Shown here: positions 1 to 5,225 of the stretch, piece by piece | Position numbering within the stretch: the first letter of the stretch is position 1 | Layout of the letters: every line of letters begins with the position of its first letter | Source: Stenotrophomonas sp. | GTDB lineage: Bacteria; Pseudomonadota; Gammaproteobacteria; Xanthomonadales; Xanthomonadaceae | Assembly: GCA_003484865.1 (NCBI GenBank) | Contig: DMZT01000184.1 | Span: forward strand, 1-6,190 | DNA: 6,190 bases | Reading direction: 5' to 3' | Program-made: the position numbers and the translations under genes | The notes under the pieces: generated by a model | Seen by the model: only the letters and a program-made list of their open reading frames with translations | Database searches by the model: none | What the model was told of the DNA's origin: nothing

Positions 1-12
1 GGCCGGCACTAC
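1..12 (-). repeat. SMAG-type GTAG REP element, partial (cut by window edge)
   Basis: Read on the minus strand, this begins GTAG (12-9), then T, then the left stem arm GCCGGCC (7-1), where the window ends. It is identical over its 13 visible bases (1-13 counting one flanking G) to the start of the complete copy at 31-55, in the same orientation and 43 bp away. By analogy with that copy, the loop and right arm should lie just outside the window. Same-orientation pairs of such REP elements are common, so this is probably the second member of a pair. Only the left arm is seen. Confidence 0.62.
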
Positions 13-30
13 CTTCTCAGCATCCTGCGT

Positions 31-55
31 GGAGCCGGCCAGCGGCCGGCACTAC
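31..55 (-). repeat. SMAG-type GTAG REP element (stem-loop), complete copy
   Basis: On the minus strand the order is GTAG (55-52), T, a 7-bp left arm GCCGGCC (50-44), a 3-nt loop GCT (43-41), and a right arm GGCCGGC (40-34) that pairs perfectly. A GTAG head followed by a GC-rich hairpin is the signature of the SMAG repetitive extragenic palindromes of Stenotrophomonas, which are thought to be spread by REP-associated tyrosine transposases (RAYTs) encoded elsewhere. The TAG of the head is the stop codon of the MFS transporter gene (52-54), so the repeat abuts and ends the gene. The hairpin could protect the 3' end of the transcript or weaken read-through, but there is no T-run to make it a classical intrinsic terminator. 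Family assignment is by recognition of the motif, not by alignment. Confidence 0.8.
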
Positions 56-1326
56 CGGGGCCGCGTCTCGCGCAGCGTCCACATCACCGGCAGTACCAGT
101 ATCGCGACCACCGCGATCATCGCCCCGGGGGCCGACGACCAGCCGGTATGCCGCACCAGCAGTTCGGCCAGCAAGGGCGTAGCACCGCCAAAGAACGCCG
201 TGGCCATGGTGACGCCCAGTGCCAGCCCGCTGAGCCGCCCTTCGCCGGGGAACTGCTCGGCCGTGGCAGGGGCCGCCACCGCACTCACCCCACCGGCCAG
301 ACACGCCAGCACCACCGCCGCCAGACCGATCGCCACGGTGCTGCCGCCGGCCATCACCGAGAACATCGTCAACGGCAGCAGCGCCGACAGCGCGGCCAGC
401 GCGATCAACACGGGGCGGCGCCCGACCCGGTCGGACAACGCGCCTGCCAGCGGCGTCACCACGATCACCGCCACCGCCGCGACCGTGGACAGCCACAACG
501 CCTCCGATTCACTCACCTGCCCCACCGAACCGAGGAATGCGGGCACATAGGTGATGCCGACGTAATAGGTGATCGAGCCCAGTGCGGAGATCGCAAACGT
601 GCGCGCAATCGCGGGCTTGTGGTGCCGCCAGCTATCGCGGATCGGCGACGTCGGCACGGTGCCCTCGGCCTGTTGCCGCTCGAACTCCGGCGATTCGTGC
701 ATGGTCGAGCGCGCCAGCAGGATCGCCCCCGCCAGCGCCGCGCCGACGAAGAACGGAATCCGCCAGCCCCAGCCATCCAGCTGCGCGGTGCTCAGCAGCG
801 CGACGGTCAGCGCCGACAACGCCACCGCCAGCAGGGCCCCCACTTCGCTCGCGGCCGACGCCAGTGAGGTGACCAGCCCGCGCCTGCGCACGGGTGCGGT
901 TTCCAGCAGATACGCCACCACGCCGGTGTATTCGCCGCCGACCGAAAAGGCCATCAGGCAGCGCAGCAGCAACAGCAGCACACCAGCGGTCGCGCCAATG
1001 CTCTCGAAGGTGGGCAGCAGCGCGGTGGTCAGCATCGCAACCGTCATCAGCAACATCGAGGCCAGCAGCATGTAGCGCCGCCCGAAACGGTCGCCGAGAT
1101 GGCCGAAGACCAGTGCCCCCAAGGGACGCATCAGATACGACACGGCAAACCCGGCCAAGGTGGCCAGCAACGCATTCTCGCCGCCACCGAAAAACACGCG
1201 CGACAACACCGTGGCCAGATACAGGTAAAGGGTGAAGTCGTACCACTCCACCACGGTGGAGAGGCCGGCGATGACCATCGAGCGCGTCTGCGGGCGCGCC
1301 GTGGGCGCGGTAGCGGCCGTGCTCAA
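52..1326 (-). CDS. MFS transporter, metabolite:H+ symporter (MHS) type
   Basis: This is a 424-residue inner-membrane secondary transporter of the major facilitator superfamily, of the usual length and with roughly twelve hydrophobic segments. It carries the marks of the MHS subfamily (relatives of ProP, KgtP and ShiA): a first helix with VVEWYDF (residues 25-31), the loop 2-3 motif GHLGDRFGRR (75-84), GGEYTG (130-135), GWRIPF (187-192), and the repeated half-motif ALSDRVGRR (296-304). MHS proteins import small organic acids, betaines or similar solutes with protons; the substrate cannot be read from this sequence. The start is TTG. No in-frame ATG lies upstream, and AGGA sits 7 nt before the TTG. 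The first internal ATG (Met17, 1276-1278) has no ribosome-binding site and lies at the edge of helix 1. The TAG stop is part of a GTAG REP element. It follows the methyltransferase gene after 167 nt on the same strand, so it may be separately expressed. Confidence 0.9.
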   Translation of the reverse strand: MSTAATAPTARPQTRSMVIAGLSTVVEWYDFTLYLYLATVLSRVFFGGGENALLATLAGFAVSYLMRPLGALVFGHLGDRFGRRYMLLASMLLMTVAMLTTALLPTFESIGATAGVLLLLLRCLMAFSVGGEYTGVVAYLLETAPVRRRGLVTSLASAASEVGALLAVALSALTVALLSTAQLDGWGWRIPFFVGAALAGAILLARSTMHESPEFERQQAEGTVPTSPIRDSWRHHKPAIARTFAISALGSITYYVGITYVPAFLGSVGQVSESEALWLSTVAAVAVIVVTPLAGALSDRVGRRPVLIALAALSALLPLTMFSVMAGGSTVAIGLAAVVLACLAGGVSAVAAPATAEQFPGEGRLSGLALGVTMATAFFGGATPLLAELLVRHTGWSSAPGAMIAVVAILVLPVMWTLRETRPR

Positions 1327-1353
1327 GCCTGCATCCTGGAAACACGCAGGCCT
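1325..1353 (-). promoter_or_regulatory. Ribosome-binding site and possible stem-loop over the TTG start of the MFS gene
   Basis: On the minus strand, AGGA (1337-1334) lies 7 nt before the TTG start at 1326 and is what supports that rare start codon. The same stretch can fold: GCCTGC (1351-1346) pairs with GCAGGC (1332-1327), extended by a G-U pair (1352 with 1326) and an A-U pair (1353 with 1325). That makes an 8-bp stem with a 13-nt loop. The loop holds the AGGA, and the 3' arm includes the first two bases of the start codon. Such a hairpin could reduce initiation, but GC-rich DNA gives 6-bp stems often. The ribosome-binding site is well supported; the regulatory fold is inference. Confidence 0.45.
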
Positions 1354-1493
1354 TCGCGGCGCGGCAGTGGGCGAGATTGCATCGAGGGACTCCCGGCCGC
1401 CTGGGCCGCATCTGGACGGCGACAGCCTACGCCAGTCGATCTGCAGGCCGCGTCACAGGAGAGCGGTCTTGTCGCAACACGCCCTGCCTGTGC

Positions 1494-2171
1494 TCAGGCC
1501 ACGGCCGCCGGCCGCACCGCACCCCGCCGATAGCTCAGCAGGCGGCCGTTGCCTGGCGCATTGCCTTCATCTTCGAACAGCCCCAGTTCCTCGGTCACAT
1601 CGAAGCCCTGCAGGGCCATGCCACGCGAGAACGAGCCCACGTTGCCGCGGCCGGGATCGGTGATCAGCAGCTCGGCATCGGGCTTGGCGTGCCGTAGCAT
1701 CATCGCCGCGATCTGATGGGCATGCCCTCGTTCGTAGAGGATGTCGCTGCCGATGATCAGGTCGAAGCGCCCCAGCGAACCGTCAGGGACCTCCCAGGGC
1801 AGGTCACGGTAGGTCACCGCCGGCAGGTCGTTGAGGCCGGCGTTGTAGGCCAGGAAGGATTCGGCCAGTGGATGGTGGTCGGTCGCCACGACATCCGCGC
1901 CGCGATGGGCCAGCACCAGGCTGGACAGTCCCAGCCCGCAGCCCAGCTCCAGGATCCGCTTACCGGTCACGTCGAAGTGGCTCATGGTATCGGCCAGCGC
2001 GCGGCCGGCCGGCCAGATCTGACCGAACAGGCTCCACAACGAAGAGTGGATGCCGGCCCGCTGGGCACGTCCGGTGGGATCGGAAAACTGCTGCAGATCG
2101 CTGAGCGCGCGGATACGGAAGTCGTGCCCGCCGACCGGGATGGTGAGAATGCGGGTGGTATAGCCCGGCAT
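1494..2171 (-). CDS. Class I SAM-dependent methyltransferase, protein-lysine-methyltransferase-like
   Basis: This is a 225-residue cytosolic enzyme with a seven-strand Rossmann-type methyltransferase fold. A leader contains IWPAGRALAD (residues 52-61), a feature of the METTL21/ETFB-lysine methyltransferase relatives. Then come the SAM-binding motif I, ILELGCGLGLS (73-83), an acidic end of strand 2, VVATDHH (94-100), motif IV, FDLIIGSD (136-143), and the DxxY element DILY (143-146), which in the seven-strand lysine methyltransferases lies at the active site. A later strand reads LLITDPGRGN (168-177). The target is unknown; a protein side chain is more likely than a small molecule, but that rests on motif resemblance. 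The start at 2171 is preferred because GGAG lies 5 nt upstream. An ATG 30 nt earlier (2199-2201) would add MKTPVSHGAH, but has only a poorly spaced site. It lies 121 nt after the glycosylase gene and 167 nt before the transporter, all on one strand. Confidence 0.85.
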   Translation of the reverse strand: MPGYTTRILTIPVGGHDFRIRALSDLQQFSDPTGRAQRAGIHSSLWSLFGQIWPAGRALADTMSHFDVTGKRILELGCGLGLSSLVLAHRGADVVATDHHPLAESFLAYNAGLNDLPAVTYRDLPWEVPDGSLGRFDLIIGSDILYERGHAHQIAAMMLRHAKPDAELLITDPGRGNVGSFSRGMALQGFDVTEELGLFEDEGNAPGNGRLLSYRRGAVRPAAVA

Positions 2172-2176
2172 GTGCG

Positions 2177-2180
2177 CTCC
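2177..2180 (-). promoter_or_regulatory. Ribosome-binding site that fixes the methyltransferase start
   Basis: GGAG on the minus strand lies 5 nt before the ATG at 2171-2169. It decides between this start and the in-frame ATG ten codons upstream, whose only purine-rich sequence (GCGGA) directly touches the start codon. Confidence 0.7.
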
Positions 2181-2240
2181 GTGGGACACGGGAGTCTTCA
2201 TTCCGCGGGCGGCATGAACGACTCTGAGAAAGGAGCGAAG

Positions 2241-2259
2241 GCGATCAGGTGTCGATCGC
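2241..2259. repeat. Short inverted repeat between the glycosylase and methyltransferase genes
   Basis: GCGATC (2241-2246) and GATCGC (2254-2259) are a perfect 6-bp inverted repeat with a 7-nt spacer. On the transcribed minus strand it would form a small hairpin about 34 nt after the glycosylase stop. The sequence after it (CTTCGCTCCTTTCTC) is pyrimidine-rich but not a run of T, so it is at best a weak terminator or a binding site. Chance is a real alternative. Confidence 0.3.
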
Positions 2260-2264
2260 GCAGG

Positions 2265-2280
2265 ACGCGCGTACGTGCGT
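2265..2280. repeat. 16-bp imperfect palindrome in the glycosylase-methyltransferase gap
   Basis: The plus strand reads ACGCGCGTACGTGCGT, which is self-complementary except for one mismatched pair on either side of the central CGTACG. It begins 13 nt after the glycosylase stop codon on the transcribed strand and 93 nt or more before the methyltransferase start. A dimeric regulator could bind such a site, but no promoter elements flank it convincingly, and a transcript hairpin with so short a loop would need to open its centre. Confidence 0.3.
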
Positions 2281-2292
2281 GTTGCCCCCATC

Positions 2293-3105
2293 CTACGCCA
2301 TGGGCGAGGACCTGGCTGAACGCCTCGGGGCGGCCTTGCGTGCGTTCGGCGCGGCGTTGCGCCCGGCAGGCGCGGCGCCGTAGCGCACCTGGCACACCGG
2401 GCAGAAGAACGCCCGCCGCCGGGTCGTGCCCGGGTAGGTCTTGCTGATCGGCCCGCCGCAGTGGGGACAGGTGCGCTTGGTATGCACGAGCCAATGCTGG
2501 CGCAATACGAACTGCCGCTTCCAGTCCAGGAAATCGAAACTGTACTGCCGCGCCTGTTTGATGATCTCGCCCAACTTGCGTGGCGGAAGCGCACCCACCG
2601 TGGATTCGGGATGCACACGCGTGCGGAACAGCACTTCGTTCTTGATGATGTTGCCGACGCCGGCAAAGATCTCCTGGTCCAGCAGCGCGTCGCAGATCAA
2701 CGTTTCCGGCTGCTGCTTGAGCTTCCTGCGCGCCAGCCTGGGATCCCAGGCCAGGTCCATCACATCCCCGCGCCAGTCGTAGGTGTCCTCCAGCGCGCCG
2801 TCGATGTACTTCACCGACGAGGCATAGATGTTGAGCTCGCCGTTGTCGAACTGCAGCGACACCCGCGGTGGCGATGGCTTGCGCTCATCGATGCGATAGC
2901 TGCCGAACATCAGCATGTGCACGCGCAGGCTGAAGCCGCGGAACTCGATCAGGAAGTGTTTGCCCCAGCTGCGCAGGGCCACCACCCGCCGCCCCTCCAT
3001 GCGGGTCAGGTCCAACGTACTGTTGCCGGTGGCCAGGCGCACGGTCTTGCCGCGGAACTTGGCGGCGGCCTCACGCAGGATGACGATGGAGGGACCTTCA
3101 GGCAT
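2293..3105 (-). CDS. Fpg/Nei-family DNA glycosylase/AP lyase (endonuclease VIII-like)
   Basis: A 270-residue base-excision-repair enzyme that would remove oxidised bases and nick the abasic site. After loss of Met1 the catalytic N-terminus is Pro2-Glu3 (MPEGPS), which fixes the start; AGGA lies 8 nt upstream. The conserved lysine is Lys49 in SWGKHF. The helix-two-turn-helix is at about residues 143-165 (DQEIFAGVGNIIKNEVLF), with Asn152 in the usual DNA-contact place. The C-terminal zinc finger has Cys213, Cys216, Cys235 and Cys238 and an arginine cluster (229-231) just before the third cysteine. There are 18 residues between the cysteine pairs, against 16 in E. coli Fpg, which points to a divergent Nei-like branch; the preferred lesion cannot be told from sequence. 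Beyond the finger is a tail of about 28 residues rich in Ala, Arg and Pro, probably disordered and DNA-attracted. The gene overlaps the DUF72 gene by 8 nt (ATGCCTGA), so translation is probably coupled. Confidence 0.92.
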   Translation of the reverse strand: MPEGPSIVILREAAAKFRGKTVRLATGNSTLDLTRMEGRRVVALRSWGKHFLIEFRGFSLRVHMLMFGSYRIDERKPSPPRVSLQFDNGELNIYASSVKYIDGALEDTYDWRGDVMDLAWDPRLARRKLKQQPETLICDALLDQEIFAGVGNIIKNEVLFRTRVHPESTVGALPPRKLGEIIKQARQYSFDFLDWKRQFVLRQHWLVHTKRTCPHCGGPISKTYPGTTRRRAFFCPVCQVRYGAAPAGRNAAPNARKAAPRRSARSSPMA

Positions 3106-3853
3106 GGGCGGGGTCCTGGAGGGTGGCGGCGCCGAGCAGGTCCTGCAGCCGCGCCGCATTGGCGATGGCGAACCCATGGGCAGTGTTGTCGAAGATTACC
3201 CAGCGCGCACCTGCTGTCCGCGCAGCAACCGTCCTGGCCAAATCCCGCAGTGCTGCGTCGTCATAGTCGCTGTAATACATGCGTGGCGCCCCATGCCATC
3301 GCCAGTAGCGCCATCTGGCGTCACCGCCCGGCTGGGCAGCCTCGGGAACCCGCGCAGGGTCCGCGCCGACACGCCCGATCGCATGCCGCTGCAGCAGCGC
3401 GTCGGCCTGCGGCGTGAACCAGCTGGCATGGCGCGGCTCGCAGACCACGCGCACAGCGGTGCGACGGCGCAGCATGCCGAAGAAGCCGGCCGCCACCCGC
3501 GCATCGAAGGCATGACTCGGCGGCAGCTGCAGCAGCAGCCCGCCGAGCGTGCGGCCCAGGCCGGCGGTTTCCTCAAGGAAGCGGTCCACCGCCGGACCGC
3601 AACCGCGCAGGGCCGCCTCATGCGAGATGGCCTTGGGCAGCTTCACCGAGAACCGGAACGTGGCCGGCACGCTCGCCGCCCAGCGTTCATACGTGCGCTG
3701 CTGGTGCGGCCGATAAAAAGAGGAGTTGATCTCCACCACCGGGAACCGCGTTGCGTAGCGCGCGAGCATGCTCTCGCCCGCGCCGGTCAATGCGGCGTAA
3801 CGGCTGGGAATCGACCAGCCTGCGCATCCGATCTTGATCGACGGGGCAGGCAT
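3098..3853 (-). CDS. DUF72 (YecE-like) family protein
   Basis: A 251-residue soluble protein of the DUF72 family, which has a TIM-barrel-like fold and no firmly established function. Family landmarks appear in order: IGCAGWS (residues 8-14), the EINSSFYR motif (41-48), RFSVKLPKAISHE (67-79), LLLQLPPS (106-113), CEPRHASWF (138-146), YWRWHGAPRMYYSDY (183-197), and the C-terminal FDNTAHGFAIANA (221-233). The length is typical and no landmark is missing, so it should be functional. The conserved Glu, Arg, His, Asn and Asp residues in these motifs line a pocket in such barrels and suggest an enzyme, but a reaction should not be assigned. Its ATG starts 3 nt after the FMN-protein stop (TAAGCGATG), and its TGA lies inside the start of the glycosylase gene. 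It is thus the middle of a tightly packed three-gene unit with flavin and DNA-repair partners. Confidence 0.92.
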   Translation of the reverse strand: MPAPSIKIGCAGWSIPSRYAALTGAGESMLARYATRFPVVEINSSFYRPHQQRTYERWAASVPATFRFSVKLPKAISHEAALRGCGPAVDRFLEETAGLGRTLGGLLLQLPPSHAFDARVAAGFFGMLRRRTAVRVVCEPRHASWFTPQADALLQRHAIGRVGADPARVPEAAQPGGDARWRYWRWHGAPRMYYSDYDDAALRDLARTVAARTAGARWVIFDNTAHGFAIANAARLQDLLGAATLQDPAHA

Positions 3854-3856
3854 CGC

Positions 3857-4291
3857 TTACAGGCGGATCTCGCCGTCGTCCTCGCCCGACCAGTAGTGGA
3901 TGCGGGTCGCCTTGACCTGGATCAGCACGATGCCAGGCGTATCCACGCCCTGCTTGAACCACCGCTCCAGGTCCGGGACCCAATGCGCCTGCAGGGTCGC
4001 ACGGTCGCGGCTGAGCGTGGCATGGCCTTCCACGGCCACGAACAGCGGCGGCTTGCCCAGCAGCGATTTGCTGCCGGTGAAGGACAGCGCCACTTTCGGG
4101 TCACGCTCGATCTCGGCCACCATGTCGGCGCTGTCGAAGGCGAAAAAGTAGCTGTCGCCATCGTAGTCGACGTCGCCGTTGTTGCTCATCGGCCGGCCGG
4201 CGATCTCGCCGCTGGCGGTGTGGGTCTGCAGCATCGCGAAATCGATGCCGGCCATCTTCTTGGCCAGTTCGGGCAGGGTCAGCGTGGTCAT
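3857..4291 (-). CDS. FMN-binding split-barrel protein (pyridoxamine 5'-phosphate oxidase-like, general stress type)
   Basis: A 144-residue cytosolic protein of the pyridoxamine-phosphate-oxidase-like split-barrel superfamily, closest in layout to the general stress protein 26 group. These are homodimers that bind FMN or related flavins; most are not true PdxH enzymes. Visible landmarks are an N-terminal helix (LPELAKKMAGIDFAML), the strand-turn with GRPMSNN (32-38), SYFFAFDSADMVAEIERDP (47-65), VALSFTG (67-73), the core strand LFVAVEGHATLSRD (83-96), an Asp-x-x-x-x-Trp-Phe segment (107-112), and the closing strand IQVKATRIHYWSG (124-136). The true PdxH C-terminal substrate motif is absent and the protein is much shorter than PdxH (over 200 residues). 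The start is fixed by GGAG 5 nt upstream. The frame can be extended by 44 codons upstream, but that extension does not look like part of this fold. It opens the FMN protein-DUF72-glycosylase unit; a role in redox stress is inferred. Confidence 0.88.
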   Translation of the reverse strand: MTTLTLPELAKKMAGIDFAMLQTHTASGEIAGRPMSNNGDVDYDGDSYFFAFDSADMVAEIERDPKVALSFTGSKSLLGKPPLFVAVEGHATLSRDRATLQAHWVPDLERWFKQGVDTPGIVLIQVKATRIHYWSGEDDGEIRL

Positions 4292-4296
4292 GGAAT

Positions 4297-4300
4297 CTCC
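4297..4300 (-). promoter_or_regulatory. Ribosome-binding site of the FMN-binding protein
   Basis: GGAG on the minus strand lies 5 nt before the ATG at 4291-4289. It selects this start over the longer frame reaching back into the esterase gene. Confidence 0.7.
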
Positions 4301-4308
4301 GGGGGTCA

Positions 4309-4338
4309 GGGCTCGTGCGCCCAGCCTCCGCGCAGCCC
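4309..4338 (-). other. Possible bulged hairpin between the esterase and FMN-protein genes
   Basis: In the 82-nt gap after the esterase stop, the minus strand reads GGGCT (4338-4334) and GCGC (4333-4330), a 9-nt loop, then GCGC (4320-4317), a 3-nt bulge, and AGCCC (4313-4309). The stem is 5 plus 4 bp. No T-run follows; the next bases lead into the ribosome-binding site of the FMN protein. It could pause or partly end transcription from the upstream pair, or be chance pairing in GC-rich sequence. I see no clear promoter in the gap. Confidence 0.25.
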
Positions 4339-4373
4339 GGTGACCGAGGCGTGCACAGCCACTGGCGGAAATT

Positions 4374-5225
4374 TCACACGGTCCGGAACGTGCTCCCATT
4401 GGGGAACAACGCCAACAGAGCACGGGTGAGCATCGCCGGATATACCGTCAGGTGATCCTCATCCGGCACCACGCGTGTCTCCAGCTGCAGGCCGGGATAC
4501 CCGCGCCCGCGCAGGCGGTCGGCAAAGGCCTGGGTATGCGCGACCATGTCGTTGCGGGCGGCGAACGGCGCATCGGAGGCCGGGGTTTCGTGCGCGCCGA
4601 TCGACAGCAGCACGCGGGCGTCAAGATCCGCATGCGCACTGGCGTAGTCCGCCTCGATCCGCTCGATCACATGCTGATCGAACCACAGCGAAGGACTGGA
4701 CAGGATGTAGCGCTGGAACATCGCCGGACGCGTCAGCAACACGAAGGCGCCGAACAGACCGCCGTAGGAATGGCCGGCGAACGCCCGCTGCGCTGGATCG
4801 GTCCGGTAGCGCGCCTCGACCTGCGGCAGCACGTGCTGCGCCAGGAAATCCCGGTAGTGCGCGGCGCCGCCGTAGGTGATGCCATCGGTGTACTCGTCCC
4901 CGGGGCTGCGGGTGGGCCGGCTCGGGGTGTAATCACGCGAGCGGCTCTGCTGCGAGCTCAACCCGTCCTGCGGTGGCAGGCCAATCAGGATGAAGGGCGC
5001 CAGATGCGCACCGCCCTGCCCGACCATGTTGCGCACGCTGCGCGCGAGCGGAAAGCTGTACAGCGCATCGGTGACATACAGCACCGGGTAGCGCAGGTGT
5101 GTCTCCCGCGCGTAGCCGGCCGGCAGGGACACCCAGATCGGATAATCGCGGCCTACTGGATCGTGCATTGTCCAGGCCTCGGTGTCCGGCAGCACTACCC
5201 CGGGCATGGCGCATCCACACACCAT
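4374..5225 (-). CDS. Alpha/beta-hydrolase esterase (IroE/Fes-like putative esterase, COG2819 type)
   Basis: A 283-residue serine hydrolase of the putative esterase family that includes IroE/Fes-type siderophore esterases and many carboxylesterases of unknown substrate. The N-terminal barrel-edge strand (YPIWVSLPAGY, 28-38) and YPVLYVTDA (46-54) lead to the nucleophile elbow GHSYGG with Ser153. SSPSLWFD (176-183) is typical of this family, and the catalytic His is probably His258 in PDEDHLTVYP. The acid is probably Glu213 in LLSIGAHETP, by position. The start chosen is the ATG at 5225-5223, which overlaps the metallophosphoesterase stop (TGATG) and has no strong ribosome-binding site, so it probably depends on translational coupling. 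A longer frame would add 23 residues inside the previous gene. The short Cys-containing start (MVCGCAMPG) is not a clear signal peptide, so location is uncertain. A siderophore role is not supported by any neighbour. Confidence 0.85.
   Translation of the reverse strand: MVCGCAMPGVVLPDTEAWTMHDPVGRDYPIWVSLPAGYARETHLRYPVLYVTDALYSFPLARSVRNMVGQGGAHLAPFILIGLPPQDGLSSQQSRSRDYTPSRPTRSPGDEYTDGITYGGAAHYRDFLAQHVLPQVEARYRTDPAQRAFAGHSYGGLFGAFVLLTRPAMFQRYILSSPSLWFDQHVIERIEADYASAHADLDARVLLSIGAHETPASDAPFAARNDMVAHTQAFADRLRGRGYPGLQLETRVVPDEDHLTVYPAMLTRALLALFPNGSTFRTV

Noticed and set aside
1354..1493. Possible sigma-70 promoter before the MFS gene
   Set aside because: TAGGCT resembles a -10 box, but no acceptable -35 sequence lies 16-18 nt upstream, and TTGCGA further up has no -10 partner.
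2000..2021. CGGCCGGCCGGCC string resembling the REP stem
   Set aside because: It encodes PAGRALA in the methyltransferase, lacks a GTAG head and has no loop, so it is codon use in GC-rich DNA. A similar string at 4190-4205 within the FMN-protein gene was rejected for the same reason.
2172..2666. Extension of the methyltransferase frame upstream by up to 165 codons
   Set aside because: The added part is Arg/Pro/Ser-rich, lies across the glycosylase gene in another frame, and a good ribosome-binding site with correct spacing precedes the ATG at 2171.
4292..4423. 44-codon N-terminal extension of the FMN-binding protein
   Set aside because: It would overlap the esterase gene, has four cysteines and many arginines unlike the fold, and a GGAG site directly precedes the shorter start.
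2915..4429. A 504-codon open frame on the plus strand, antisense to the glycosylase, DUF72 and FMN-protein genes
   Set aside because: It runs opposite to three well-recognised proteins and crosses their boundaries, has Arg/His/Gln-rich composition without any domain, and is the kind of open antisense frame that GC-rich coding DNA produces.
5113..5126. GTAGCCGGCCGGCA on the plus strand, with a GTAG head
   Set aside because: It has no second arm or loop of the SMAG type and encodes LPAGY of the esterase, a conserved part of the protein.
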